The translations under genes and the position numbers were made by a program. Below, in pieces: positions 27,515-35,439 of a DNA stretch of 64,000 bases. The stretch's first letter is position 1; each line of letters opens with the position of its first letter. Under the pieces are notes generated by a model. That model was not told the origin of the DNA, searched no databases, and worked only from the letters and a program-made list of their open reading frames with translations. The DNA comes from Mycoplana azooxidifex (GTDB lineage Bacteria > Pseudomonadota > Alphaproteobacteria > Rhizobiales > Rhizobiaceae), in contig NZ_JACIEE010000002.1 of NCBI RefSeq assembly GCF_014196765.1, positions 434,001-498,000 of the forward strand, in the 5' to 3' direction.

Positions 27515-27976
27515 ATGGACGAAACACCACCCGTATCCTCCCTCGAATCCCACCTGGGCTACTGGCTTCGGGCGGTCTCCAACAATGTCTCGCAAGGTTT
27601 CGCGCGCAAGCTCGAGGACGAGGGGGTGACGGTGGCGGAGTGGGTGTTCATGCGCATGCTCTTTGATTTCGAGACGGTTTCGCCGTCCGAACTCGCAGAG
27701 GCGATGGGCATGACGCGGGGGGCGATCTCGAAGCTTGCCGACCGGCTCGTCGCCAAGGACCTGGTCGAGCGCCGCGCGAGCCTTGCCGACAAGCGCGCCC
27801 AGACGCTCGCCTTGAAGCCTGCGGGTCGGGCGCGGGTGCCGGTGCTGGCGGCACTTGCCGACGGCAACGACAGGGAGTTCTTCGGCGTGCTCGAAGAGGA
27901 GGAGCGCGGCGAGCTCGACAGGCTCCTGAGGAAGATCGTCTCCAAGCGGGGGCTGGCGGCGGTCACGACCGACTAA
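27515..27976 (+). CDS. MarR-family transcriptional regulator
   Basis: Protein of 153 residues with a winged-helix centre (VTVAEWVFMRMLFDFETVSPSELAEAMGMTRGAISKLADRLVAKDLVERRAS) flanked by the dimer helices of MarR proteins; the wing contains DKRAQTLALKPAGR. The ATG at 27515 directly abuts the large inverted repeat, which implies autorepression. A longer frame from 27458 would run through that repeat and is unlikely. The DUF1398 gene lies about 190 bases downstream, beyond an intergenic repeat, and could be a target. Confidence 0.85.
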   Translation: MDETPPVSSLESHLGYWLRAVSNNVSQGFARKLEDEGVTVAEWVFMRMLFDFETVSPSELAEAMGMTRGAISKLADRLVAKDLVERRASLADKRAQTLALKPAGRARVPVLAALADGNDREFFGVLEEEERGELDRLLRKIVSKRGLAAVTTD

Positions 27977-27977
27977 G

Positions 27978-28078
27978 GCATGTGGCGCAAAAGCGTGCCG
28001 CGGTTTTGTGACTGCAACATGCGCAAGAACAAGGCCCGAGGCGCGGCAGTGAATTTGAGCGATCGCGAAATGCGTTGG
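27978..28078. repeat. Rhizobial intergenic palindromic repeat, copy 1
   Basis: Begins GCATGTGGCGCAAAAGCGTG two bases after the marR stop and includes the inverted partner ACATGCGCAA and a second part ending GATCGCGAAATGCGTT. It aligns along its length with the copy at 34158-34260 and with the shorter one at 31706. It resembles the mosaic (RIME-type) elements of Rhizobiaceae. Confidence 0.75.
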
Positions 28079-28168
28079 GCGCCGTGGCAGCGGCATGCGA
28101 CGTGCGTCAGCGGCCGTGGCGCCGGGGCGAACGGACAACAACACACACCGAAAGAGAAGGAGTGCGCC

Positions 28169-28573
28169 ATGGACGCGCATCTAAAGACTGTTGCCGAGAA
28201 ATGCCTCTCGGCCTCCTATGCCGGCACGATGGCCTTCCCCGAAATCGTCGGCACGCTGATGGCCGCCGGCTTCGAGGGATACCTCGTCGACTACCGGCGC
28301 GCCACCAACACCTACTATCTCCCCGACGGCGACAGCGTCGTCCTCGACAACGAGCCCTCCGACGGCAAGGTCGCCGCCGGGTTCAACGCCGCCGGCGTCG
28401 AGGCGGAGGTGCGGCGGGCGCAGGCGAACGGGCCGGACTACACCTACAAGGGCTTCTGCCAGAGCGCGAAGGCACATGGATGCGCCGGCTACATCGTCTC
28501 CTTCTCCGGTCGCCGCGTCGTCTATTTCGGCCGGACGGCCGAGACCCATGTCGAGCATTTTCCCGACCAATAG
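28169..28573 (+). CDS. DUF1398 (YbcV-like) protein
   Basis: Protein of 134 residues matching the DUF1398 pattern: FPEIVGTLMAAGFEGYLVDYRRATNTYY near the N-terminus, then YTYKGFCQSAKAHGCAGYIVSFSGRRVVYFGRTAETHVE. The function of the family is not established. Soluble, no signal peptide. The ATG at 28169 follows GAGAAGGAG. Follows marR in the same direction. Confidence 0.85.
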   Translation: MDAHLKTVAEKCLSASYAGTMAFPEIVGTLMAAGFEGYLVDYRRATNTYYLPDGDSVVLDNEPSDGKVAAGFNAAGVEAEVRRAQANGPDYTYKGFCQSAKAHGCAGYIVSFSGRRVVYFGRTAETHVEHFPDQ

Positions 28574-28728
28574 GACCGGTGCGGTGCGGGCGTTCGGGCG
28601 TTCCCTCGGCCGCGTTACAGGCAGTGTGCGGCGCAGCATGCATTGGCGCCGCGGGACTGGTAGAGTGGTCGCCGCGGCGTGGGGGCCTGGGGTTGCACCG
28701 GGCTGCCAGCGACCGCCGGAGGAGAGCC

Positions 28729-29724
28729 ATGTCCCGTGTCCTGCGCGTGCTTTTTTTCATCATCCTCGTTCTTCCGGTAACGGTTCTGGCCCAACAGGTT
28801 CTGGCCCAGGAACTGCCCTCCTGGAACGACGGCGCGAGACGGCAGGCGATCGTCGATTTCGTCAAGCGCGTCACCACCGAGGGCGGTCCCGATTATGTGG
28901 CGCAGGCCGAGCGCATCGCTGTGTTCGACAACGACGGCACGCTGTGGTCGGAGCAGCCGTTCTATTTCCAGCTCGGCTTCATCATAGACCGCGTCAAGGC
29001 CCTGGCGCCGGAGCATCCCGAATGGCAGCAGAAAGAGCCGTTCCGCTCGATCCTCGCCGGCGATCTCGCAGCCATCGCCGACAGCGGCCAGAAGGGCCTC
29101 GTCGAGCTTGGGATGGTAACCCATGCCGGCATGACGACCGAGGCGTTCGAGACGATCGTCACCAACTGGTTCGCCACCGCCCGCCATCCGAAGACCGGCA
29201 GGCTCTATGATGAGATGACGTTCGTGCCGATGGTCGAACTGCTCGAATACCTGCGCGCCAACGGCTTCAAGACCTATATCGTCTCCGGCGGCGGCATCGA
29301 GTTCATGCGGCCGATGACCGAGGGCGCCTACGGCGTTCCGCCCGAACAGGTGGTCGGCAGCTCGATCGTGACGGAGTACAAGGAGGTCGACGGCAAGCCG
29401 ATGCTGGAGCGGCTGCCGAAGATCGACTTCATCGATGACGGCCCGGGTAAGCCGGTCGGCATCAACACCTTCATCGGCCGGCGTCCGATCTTCGCCGCCG
29501 GCAATTCCGACGGCGACTACGAGATGCTGCGCTGGGTGACGAGCGGCAGCCGGCCATCGCTCGGCATCATCGTCCACCACACCGATGCCGTCCGCGAATA
29601 TGCCTATGATCGGAAATCGCATTTCGGCAGGCTGGACAAGGCGCTGGACGAGGCCGGCGAGCGCGGCTGGCAGGTGGTCGACATGAAGGCGGACTGGAAG
29701 AAGATCTATCCCTTCGACCCGTGA
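28729..29724 (+). CDS. Exported HAD-family phosphatase
   Basis: Protein of 331 residues with an N-terminal signal peptide (VLFFIILVLPVTVLAQQVLAQ) and a phosphoserine-phosphatase-like HAD fold: IAVFDNDGTLW (nucleophile Asp), YIVSGGGIEFM (motif II) and AAGNSDGDYEML (motif IV). Its substrate in the periplasm is unknown. The ATG at 28729 has GGAGGAGAG upstream. An open frame reaching back across the DUF1398 gene is only an accident of high GC. Confidence 0.85.
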   Translation: MSRVLRVLFFIILVLPVTVLAQQVLAQELPSWNDGARRQAIVDFVKRVTTEGGPDYVAQAERIAVFDNDGTLWSEQPFYFQLGFIIDRVKALAPEHPEWQQKEPFRSILAGDLAAIADSGQKGLVELGMVTHAGMTTEAFETIVTNWFATARHPKTGRLYDEMTFVPMVELLEYLRANGFKTYIVSGGGIEFMRPMTEGAYGVPPEQVVGSSIVTEYKEVDGKPMLERLPKIDFIDDGPGKPVGINTFIGRRPIFAAGNSDGDYEMLRWVTSGSRPSLGIIVHHTDAVREYAYDRKSHFGRLDKALDEAGERGWQVVDMKADWKKIYPFDP

Positions 29725-29842
29725 TTAGGCACGCTCTCGAGCTTTGTCCGGTCGGCCGGGAGTGGATCGGCCATGCGCCGACGCGCCGCGACATTACGCG
29801 CGACAAGGGCAGGGGACCCGGCGGCCATGCCTGGAGCTGGCC

Positions 29843-30172
29843 TCAGCGCAGCGCCCTGTGCCAGCCCGCGGCCACCGCCTGCTCCTCGCTGCAGAACCAG
29901 CGCTCGCCGTCCGCGGGGTGGATGCGGATCGCGCCGTAGCGGTCCTGTCCCGGCAGGTAGTAGGCGCGGCTGCCGTCGACGAGGTCGATATTGCCCTTGA
30001 TCTGGCAATCGGCCACGGCCGCGCCGAAGGCGGCGACCAGCCCGGCGCCGCTCAGCATGTCGAAGATGAAGAACACGAGCCCGACACAGATCAGGCCCGG
30101 AATGGCTGACACAAGCGGCAGGCCGCGACGTCGGTCGCCCTGCCTATGCTCGGCAAATTTCGGGTGCATCAT
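29843..30172 (-). CDS. Small membrane protein with sunset-type domain
   Basis: Protein of 109 residues: charged N-terminus, one membrane helix (VSAIPGLICVGLVFFIFDML), then a short C-terminal domain CQIKGNIDLVDGSRAYYLPG…RIHPADGERWFCSEEQAVAAGW. This C-IKGNI…YYLPG…GERWFCSE-EA-AAGW pattern is the 'sunset' domain, often attached to nucleases and membrane proteins in alphaproteobacteria; its role is unknown, possibly nucleic-acid or wall binding. Stands alone between convergent neighbours. Confidence 0.7.
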   Translation of the reverse strand: MMHPKFAEHRQGDRRRGLPLVSAIPGLICVGLVFFIFDMLSGAGLVAAFGAAVADCQIKGNIDLVDGSRAYYLPGQDRYGAIRIHPADGERWFCSEEQAVAAGWHRALR

Positions 30173-30299
30173 ACGCCCTCCAGCATGGCGCCATGATCGC
30201 GCCCGCGCGTTGCCGTCGACTTAAGAAACGCTCTTATTGCAGAATGAAATGATATTCTAAAATTTTAACGATCGGTTAGCGGGGGCCGGAATTGCAGGT

Positions 30300-31055
30300 C
30301 TATCGGCCGCTCGCGGCAAGGCCGCCGATCGGAATGATCTCGGGCGCGCCCGGATGCCAGTCCCCGCCCTGCCAGTCGCCCGCCCAGCGCCGCACCTCCA
30401 GTCCGCTTTCGGCCAGCAGGGCTTCGATCCTGTCCTTGCTTGTAAACAGGATCTGCGATGTTGCCTGCAGGTGCCGACCGTCGGCTGCGACGAGATAGTG
30501 CGTCTCGTAGGTGACGATGCCGGTCGCAGGATCGTGCGCCATGTCGTTCCACGCCTTCACTGGTCCGAGCCGGTCGTGGACGAGTTCGCGCCCGGAGGCC
30601 TGCGGCACCCATTCCTCCCATTCGCGGACGGCGGGGTTGCGGCTGTCGAAGACGAAGCGGCCGGTAGGCGACAGGTGGGCTGCGATGGTGGCGAGCACGG
30701 CGCGCTGGTCGGCTTGCGTGAGGAAGACCTGGAAGGCGTGGCCGGTCATGACGATCAGGTCAAACGTCTCGCCGAGCCGGATCGTGCGCGCGTCGCCCTC
30801 GACGAAACGCGCGGCCGCAGCACCCGGCTTGCCCCGGGCGATGTCGAGCATGGCCGTGGCCGGATCGACGCCGACGACGCGGCGCCCGCCGGCAAGCGAG
30901 AGCGCGAGTTCGCCCGTGCCGCAGCCGAGGTCCAGCACCGATCCGGCATCGGCCGCAAGGGAACGGCAGGTGTCGAGGTCGGAGCCCCAGCCGTTCTCCA
31001 GGTCGTAGAAAGCGGCCAGGTCTGCGTCGTCGAAGAGGCGATCGAAGGCGGGCAT
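30300..31055 (-). CDS. SAM-dependent class I methyltransferase
   Basis: Protein of 251 residues with motif I SVLDLGCGTGELALSL, acidic loop VVGVDPATAM, and FDLIVMTGHAFQVFLTQADQRAVLATIAAHLSP in the motif IV/post regions. It resembles small-molecule methyltransferases; substrate unknown. The start at 31055 is set by AGGAG seven bases upstream. The reading frame is open further upstream only by chance and would overlap the lipoprotein gene. Confidence 0.85.
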   Translation of the reverse strand: MPAFDRLFDDADLAAFYDLENGWGSDLDTCRSLAADAGSVLDLGCGTGELALSLAGGRRVVGVDPATAMLDIARGKPGAAAARFVEGDARTIRLGETFDLIVMTGHAFQVFLTQADQRAVLATIAAHLSPTGRFVFDSRNPAVREWEEWVPQASGRELVHDRLGPVKAWNDMAHDPATGIVTYETHYLVAADGRHLQATSQILFTSKDRIEALLAESGLEVRRWAGDWQGGDWHPGAPEIIPIGGLAASGR

Positions 31056-31179
31056 GCGATGTCTCCTCTTGTCCGCTCTCTCTTCATGCTTCATGCCCCG
31101 GCCGCGCCTCCTCGATCCGGGCGCCGGGAAAGAAGGAAGGCCGGGGAGCGCACGGCCTTGCGATCGATCAGGCCTTCGA

Positions 31180-31527
31180 TCAGGCCTTGGGAGCCGCGTC
31201 CAGCACCCGTTCGCAGTGCGAGGGGCCGCCCTTCGGGTCCTTGCGGTCGACGACGGTGCGGATCTTGCGGATCCGGTAGTCCTCGCTGACGCCGAGCTCC
31301 ACCTGGCAGGCCCTGCGGTTGATGTAGCCGCCGCGCCAGGCATAGAGCGTCATGCCGTTCGCGCCGGCGACGTCGTTGACCGGCGGGCCGTAGGCGGCGA
31401 AGAACTCGCCGGCGGTGCGGCCGATCCAGCGGCTCTCGAGCGGCGTGGTCGGCGCTGACGGCGCGACGGAGGTGCAACCGGTTACGGCAAGCGCGAGGCC
31501 TGCCAGGAGGGCGAAGCGGAAGGTCAT
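31180..31527 (-). CDS. Small lipoprotein
   Basis: Protein of 115 residues with a lipoprotein signal peptide (MTFRFALLAGLALAVTGC, lipobox LAVTGC) and a compact C-terminal part with several cysteines and charged residues (YAWRGGYINRRACQVELGVSEDYRI…HCER). It probably sits in the outer membrane. The pattern recalls small SmpA/BamE-like folds (IGRTAGEFFAAYGPP…LYAW), but that is weak. ATG at 31527; a TTG lies two codons upstream. Confidence 0.75.
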   Translation of the reverse strand: MTFRFALLAGLALAVTGCTSVAPSAPTTPLESRWIGRTAGEFFAAYGPPVNDVAGANGMTLYAWRGGYINRRACQVELGVSEDYRIRKIRTVVDRKDPKGGPSHCERVLDAAPKA

Positions 31528-31705
31528 GGCCAAATCCTTGGGCGTTGTGCGGGCGAAGGCTCTTGGGAGCAGTCCGTGCTAGCGCAGGCCATGGCCTTGG
31601 GGGAATCGCTTCTTGCGCCGTCGCCGCTTGTCCACCTCACCGCGCCTTGAAGTCTGGCCGAATTGCAACACTTTGGCGACGGACCGCGGGAGCTGCGACG
31701 ATAAA

Positions 31706-31762
31706 GCATGTCGCGCAAAAGTGTGCTGCGGTTTTGCGACTACGACATGCGCAAGATCACAG
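31706..31762. repeat. Rhizobial intergenic repeat, copy 2 (half)
   Basis: GCATGTCGCGCAAAAGTGTG at 31706 and the inverted partner ACGACATGCGCAA near 31741, enclosing GGTTTTGCGACT. Only the left palindrome of the element is present; the right half seen in the copies at 27978 and 34158 is missing. Confidence 0.7.
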
Positions 31763-31817
31763 GCAACCGCCCGCGCAGGTTGCCGGCGCTTGCCTCGGCG
31801 GTCGGGCCCCGGTATCC

Positions 31818-32285
31818 ATGGACGCCATGACACTCGAATCCGTCCGCAAGTTCTTTCAGGCGCATGCGCCCGAGATCGAAATCCTCCAGACCGAGGAAAG
31901 CTCTGCGACCGTGGCGCTCGCCGCCGCGGCCCATGGCGTGGCGCCCGAACAGATCGCCAAGACCATCTGCCTGCGCGTCGGCGAGGAGACGATGCTGATC
32001 GTCGCCAGCGGCACCGCCCGCCTCGACAATCGCAAGTTCAAGGATCGCTTCGGCGGCAAGGCGCGCATGCTCGATGCCGAACAGGTGGTGGACGTCACCA
32101 GTCATCCCGTGGGCGGCGTCTGCCCGTTCGGCCTTCCCTCCGTGATCCCGATCTATTGCGACGTCTCGTTGAAGCCCTTCGACGAGGTCGTGCCCGCCGC
32201 CGGCGCCACCAACGCCGCCGTCCGCATCCCCACCGAGAAGATGGTGCAGCTGGTAGGCGGCACTTGGGTCGATGTCTGCCAGTGA
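31818..32285 (+). CDS. YbaK/EbsC-family aminoacyl-tRNA deacylase
   Basis: Protein of 155 residues with the YbaK/ProX fold: VALAAAAHGVAPEQIAKTICLRVGEETMLIVASG, the conserved lysine stretch DNRKFKDRFGGKARMLDAEQV, and HPVGGVCPFGLP with the GGV-PFGL substrate loop. Family members hydrolyse mischarged tRNAs such as Cys- or Ala-tRNA(Pro). A tRNA-Pro gene lies 2 kb away, probably by coincidence. ATG at 31818; another lies three codons later. Confidence 0.85.
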   Translation: MDAMTLESVRKFFQAHAPEIEILQTEESSATVALAAAAHGVAPEQIAKTICLRVGEETMLIVASGTARLDNRKFKDRFGGKARMLDAEQVVDVTSHPVGGVCPFGLPSVIPIYCDVSLKPFDEVVPAAGATNAAVRIPTEKMVQLVGGTWVDVCQ

Positions 32286-32373
32286 CGGGCGAGGAGTGAC
32301 GGGCGAGGCCTGAAACATTTGTCCGGAACGGCGCGTAAGCCATTCCGCATCCACCTATGATAAGCTGGTTCCC

Positions 32374-33552
32374 ATGGCCGACGGCAGCAGCGACGATTTC
32401 TTTCGCAACCTCCCGAGCTTTTCGGATTTCGAGGACGTGGCGGATGCGCGCAACTATCATCCGCTGCCGGATGGCTGGGTGCTGGTCCTGGCCGACATCG
32501 TCGATTCCACCGGCGCGATCGAGGCGGGCCGCTACAAGGCCGTCAACATGGCCGGCGCCAGCGTCATTTCCGGCGTCCTGAACGCGACCGGCCGCCACGA
32601 CCTGCCCTATGCCTTCGGCGGCGACGGCGCCATGGTCGCAGTCCCGCCTTCGCTGGCCGGGGCTGCAAGGAGCGGGCTGTCGGCGGTCCAGCGCTGGTCG
32701 CTGGAGGAGCTCGGCTTTGTCATGCGTGGCGCAGTCGTGCCGGTTTCCACGATCCGGGATGCGGGTCAGGACGTGCTGGTGGCACGCTACGCGGCGAGCG
32801 ACCTCGTCTCCTACGCGATGTTTGCCGGCGGCGGCGCGGCCTGGGCCGAGCGGCGCATGAAGGCTGGCCTGGAGACCAACCCGATGGCGCCGCCCGGCAC
32901 CCGGCCCGAACTCGTCGGCCTGTCCTGCCGCTGGAACCCGATTTCCGCCCGCAACGGCGAGATCGTGTCGATCATCGCCGTTCCCGCCGAAGGTGCCTCC
33001 GAGGACGCCTTCCGCGCCCTGATCGCCGACGTCGTGGCACTTGCCGCGCGCCAAAAGCGCGGCGGTCGGCCGGTGGAAGTGGAAGGCCTCGAGCTCGGCA
33101 TCAGCCGCGCGTCCCTCGACATGGAGGCGAGGGCGGCCGTGCCGCCGGGGCGGCGCTGGCGGCGCAAGCTCTTCATCGCCCTGCAATATGTGCTGATGCG
33201 GGTGCTGACCGTGTTCGGCCTGACCCTCGGCCGCTTCGACCCGCGCCGCTACCGTGACGATATCGTCGCCAATTCCGATTTCCGCAAGTTCGACGACGGC
33301 CTGAAGATGACGCTCGATCTCGAGCCACAGCGGATCGAGGCCATAGAGGCGCGGCTGGAGGAGGCGCGTCTCGCCGGCATCTGCCATTTCGGCCTGCACC
33401 GGCAGGCGTCCGCGCTGATGACCTGCGTCGTGCCCACGCCGCTCGCGCGCGACCACGTCCATTTCATCGACGGCGCGGCCGGCGGCTATGCGCTCGCAGC
33501 AAGCCGGCTGAAGAACGCGATGCGACTGGATGCCGCCGCGGCCGCCAGATAG
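32374..33552 (+). CDS. DUF3095 family protein
   Basis: Protein of 392 residues matching the DUF3095 family: WVLVLADIVDSTGAIEAGRYKAVNMAGA near the N-terminus, then LPYAFGGDGAMVAVPP. The D-I-V-D-S-T and GGDGA elements resemble the metal-binding and substrate motifs of class III nucleotidyl cyclases, so a cyclase-like domain at about 30-170 is plausible; catalysis is unproven. The C-terminal part has LPs such as FRKFDDGLKMTLDL. Monocistronic as far as visible. Confidence 0.8.
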   Translation: MADGSSDDFFRNLPSFSDFEDVADARNYHPLPDGWVLVLADIVDSTGAIEAGRYKAVNMAGASVISGVLNATGRHDLPYAFGGDGAMVAVPPSLAGAARSGLSAVQRWSLEELGFVMRGAVVPVSTIRDAGQDVLVARYAASDLVSYAMFAGGGAAWAERRMKAGLETNPMAPPGTRPELVGLSCRWNPISARNGEIVSIIAVPAEGASEDAFRALIADVVALAARQKRGGRPVEVEGLELGISRASLDMEARAAVPPGRRWRRKLFIALQYVLMRVLTVFGLTLGRFDPRRYRDDIVANSDFRKFDDGLKMTLDLEPQRIEAIEARLEEARLAGICHFGLHRQASALMTCVVPTPLARDHVHFIDGAAGGYALAASRLKNAMRLDAAAAAR

Positions 33553-33788
33553 GCGCCCGCTCGCCCCTCGCGCGCCACAGCACCTGCGCTCGTCCACACC
33601 CCCGCCTCGAAAAAAGGCGTCCGCCGCCGCAGCCGGGCGCGATCTTGCCAATATCCGCAAGCATTCTGGCGAAGGTCGCCCGAATTCAGGATCCGGTTTC
33701 GGGAAAGGCACCAGGGCGCGACGGGCGCAGGCCAGCCGCTTCAACGTGCCGCAAGCGGCCGGAGACCGGGCCGGAGGAGGAGGGACGC

Positions 33789-34109
33789 ATGCGACTGGTA
33801 CGCCCTGTTCTTGTGTTCGTTGTCGTGGTGGGCGGCACCGTGGCCTCCGGAAACCCGCGGCCCGCCAGGGCGCACAGCTTCTACGATCTGGAATGTTGTT
33901 CCAACCGCGATTGCATGCCCGTCCCCGACGAGGAGATCATGGCGACGAAGGAGGGCTGGCGGGTGCGCACCACCGGCGAGGTCATCGGCTACGACAGCTG
34001 GCCGATCAAGCACTCCCCCGACGGCCGCTTTCATCGCTGCGCCGGGCTCGGCAATTTCGGCCCCAAGGGAAGGACGCAGTGTCTTTATGTGCCGGATTTC
34101 GGTCAATGA
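33789..34109 (+). CDS. Small secreted Cys-containing protein
   Basis: Protein of 106 residues with a signal peptide (PVLVFVVVVGGTVASG…ARA) and a mature domain of about 78 residues holding five cysteines: FYDLECCSNRDCMPV, FHRCAGLGN, TQCLYVPDF. The pattern H-S-FYDL-CCS-DC is shared with small exported proteins of rhizobia. Function unknown. A strong ribosome site (GGAGGAGGAGGG) precedes the ATG. Confidence 0.75.
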   Translation: MRLVRPVLVFVVVVGGTVASGNPRPARAHSFYDLECCSNRDCMPVPDEEIMATKEGWRVRTTGEVIGYDSWPIKHSPDGRFHRCAGLGNFGPKGRTQCLYVPDFGQ

Positions 34110-34157
34110 TCGGTGACGGCGATTGAAGACCCGCGCGACTGCCCCACCTCTTCTACA

Positions 34158-34260
34158 GCATGTCGCGCAAAAGTGTGCAGCGGTCTTGCGACTACGACAT
34201 GCGCAAAATCAAAGGCCTAAAGCGCAGGAGCGAATCTGAAAGATCGCGACGCGCTTTAGA
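34158..34260. repeat. Rhizobial intergenic palindromic repeat, copy 3
   Basis: GCATGTCGCGCAAAAGTGTG at 34158, inverted partner ACGACATGCGCAA, then a second palindrome with AAAGCGC at about 34219 and GCGCTTT at 34251-34257 around GAATCTGAAAGATCGCGAC. The full-length two-part element is present. Confidence 0.8.
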
Positions 34261-34275
34261 AAAGAGGATCACGCC

Positions 34276-34365
34276 ATGTCACCTGAACTGCCGATGTTTC
34301 TCATGCAATGCGCCGCACTGCTCCTGCTCGCAGGAGCCTTCTGCATCCGCGGCGCGGGCGACTAG
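34276..34365 (+). CDS. Candidate 29-residue membrane microprotein
   Basis: A short frame from ATG 34276 to TAG 34363, with AAGAGGATC upstream. The product is one hydrophobic helix (PMFLMQCAALLLLAGAFCIR) with a short polar tail. Composition fits a single-span microprotein; only length and ribosome site support it. Confidence 0.35.
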   Translation: MSPELPMFLMQCAALLLLAGAFCIRGAGD

Positions 34366-34393
34366 CGCCACCGGATAGACACGTCCAGAAACG

Positions 34394-34419
34394 AAAAAAG
34401 CCCGGAGATCCGGGCTTTT
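34394..34419 (-). terminator. Intrinsic terminator of tRNA-Pro
   Basis: Stem GCCCGG-AGAT-CCGGGC (34400-34415) flanked by an A-run on the left and TTTT on the right. Read on the minus strand it follows the tRNA 3' end by a few bases and ends in a T-tract. Confidence 0.85.
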
Positions 34420-34423
34420 CGGC

Positions 34424-34500
34424 TGGTCGGAGTGGAGTGATTCGAACACTCGACCCCCTCGTCCCGAACGAGGTGCGCTACCAGGCTGCGCTACACTCCG
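34424..34500 (-). tRNA. tRNA-Pro (anticodon CGG)
   Basis: On the minus strand the 77-base gene starts CGGAGTG and ends CACTCCG-A-CCA, with the 3' CCA encoded. The D arm is GCGCAGCCTGGTAGCGC, the anticodon arm CCTCG-TTCGGGA-CGAGG gives anticodon CGG, and the T loop is GTTCGAATC. All arms pair. A terminator follows directly. Confidence 0.97.
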
Positions 34501-34658
34501 TGACCAGCGGCGTCCGTATAGAACAGGGTTACGGTTTCGACAAGCGGAAAAAATCAAAAAAAATTCACACGCCGACCCGCGGGCCAGTCCACGGGCCGGG
34601 GCGTGGATGCCATGCGGGCGCGGGCGGAACTTCCACCGGGCGCGCGCGTTTGTCGGGC

Positions 34659-35216
34659 ATGCAAGCGATCCTCGACGACATCTTCATGACGACCGAGTTG
34701 CCGCTGGCGGTGATCGTCGCCCGGCTGACCGGCGCCATCCTGCTCGGCGCGCTGGTCGGCTTCGAGCGGGAAACGCGCAATCACCCCGCCGGGTTGCGCA
34801 CGCATATCCTTGTCAGCCTCGCCGCCGCGGTCATCGCCGTCATCTCCGTCGAGATGGTGCACCTGCATCATCTTGACGACCAGCAGGTGCGCATCGACCC
34901 CCTGCGCGTCGTCGAGGCGGTGACTTCCGGCGTCGCTTTTCTTGCCGCCGGCATGATCATCTTCTCGCAAGGGAAGGTGAGGAACCTAACCACCGGGGCC
35001 GGAATGTGGCTTTCCGGCGGCGTCGGGTTGTCGGTCGGGCTCGGATACTGGGCGATCGCCGCCTTCTCAACCCTTGCCTGTCTCGTCGTTCTCAATATAC
35101 TTGGACGGCTGGTAACGGACGATGCGGGGGCGCAGGAAGAGGCAGCGGACGAAGCCGGCACGCAACCGGCGGCAGGGGAGCCCATTTCCGGGGCAGACGA
35201 GGCAAAACGGGTTTAG
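34659..35216 (+). CDS. MgtC/SapB-family membrane protein
   Basis: Protein of 185 residues with four or five membrane helices and the MgtC N-terminal signature: RLTGAILLGALVGFERETRN, then AGLRTHILVSLAAAVIAVIS and a GMIIF…LTTGAGMWLSGGVGLSVGLGYW block. The C-terminal 35 residues are acidic and Ala/Glu-rich. This short form lacks the ACT-like tail of virulence-type MgtC. Start ATG at 34659. The frame is open through the antisense of the tRNA gene upstream, which cannot be coding. Confidence 0.85.
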   Translation: MQAILDDIFMTTELPLAVIVARLTGAILLGALVGFERETRNHPAGLRTHILVSLAAAVIAVISVEMVHLHHLDDQQVRIDPLRVVEAVTSGVAFLAAGMIIFSQGKVRNLTTGAGMWLSGGVGLSVGLGYWAIAAFSTLACLVVLNILGRLVTDDAGAQEEAADEAGTQPAAGEPISGADEAKRV

Positions 35217-35439
35217 CCGTGTCGAATTGAACGACATGGTAGAATTTTGCTTTAGATGTCTCTAAAATGCCCTTTTACCGCCATTTTGTACTTTTGATTT
35301 GTGAATAATACCGATCGTATATCGTCTTTACTCTGAGACGACACGCCTGCCTTGTCTGCGGCCGCCCTGACGGACCGACGTGGCAGGTTTTTCGTGTTTT
35401 GATGTTCGATGCCGACTATCGGTGGAAAGAGGGCAAAAC

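Noticed and set aside
28075-28728. Fusion of DUF1398 region with the HAD phosphatase in one frame
   Set aside because: The upstream part is out of frame with DUF1398 and is Arg-rich nonsense; a good ribosome site and signal peptide mark the start at 28729.
34308-34658. N-terminal extension of the MgtC-type protein
   Set aside because: The extension would translate the antisense of tRNA-Pro and its terminator; the MgtC helices start after 34659.
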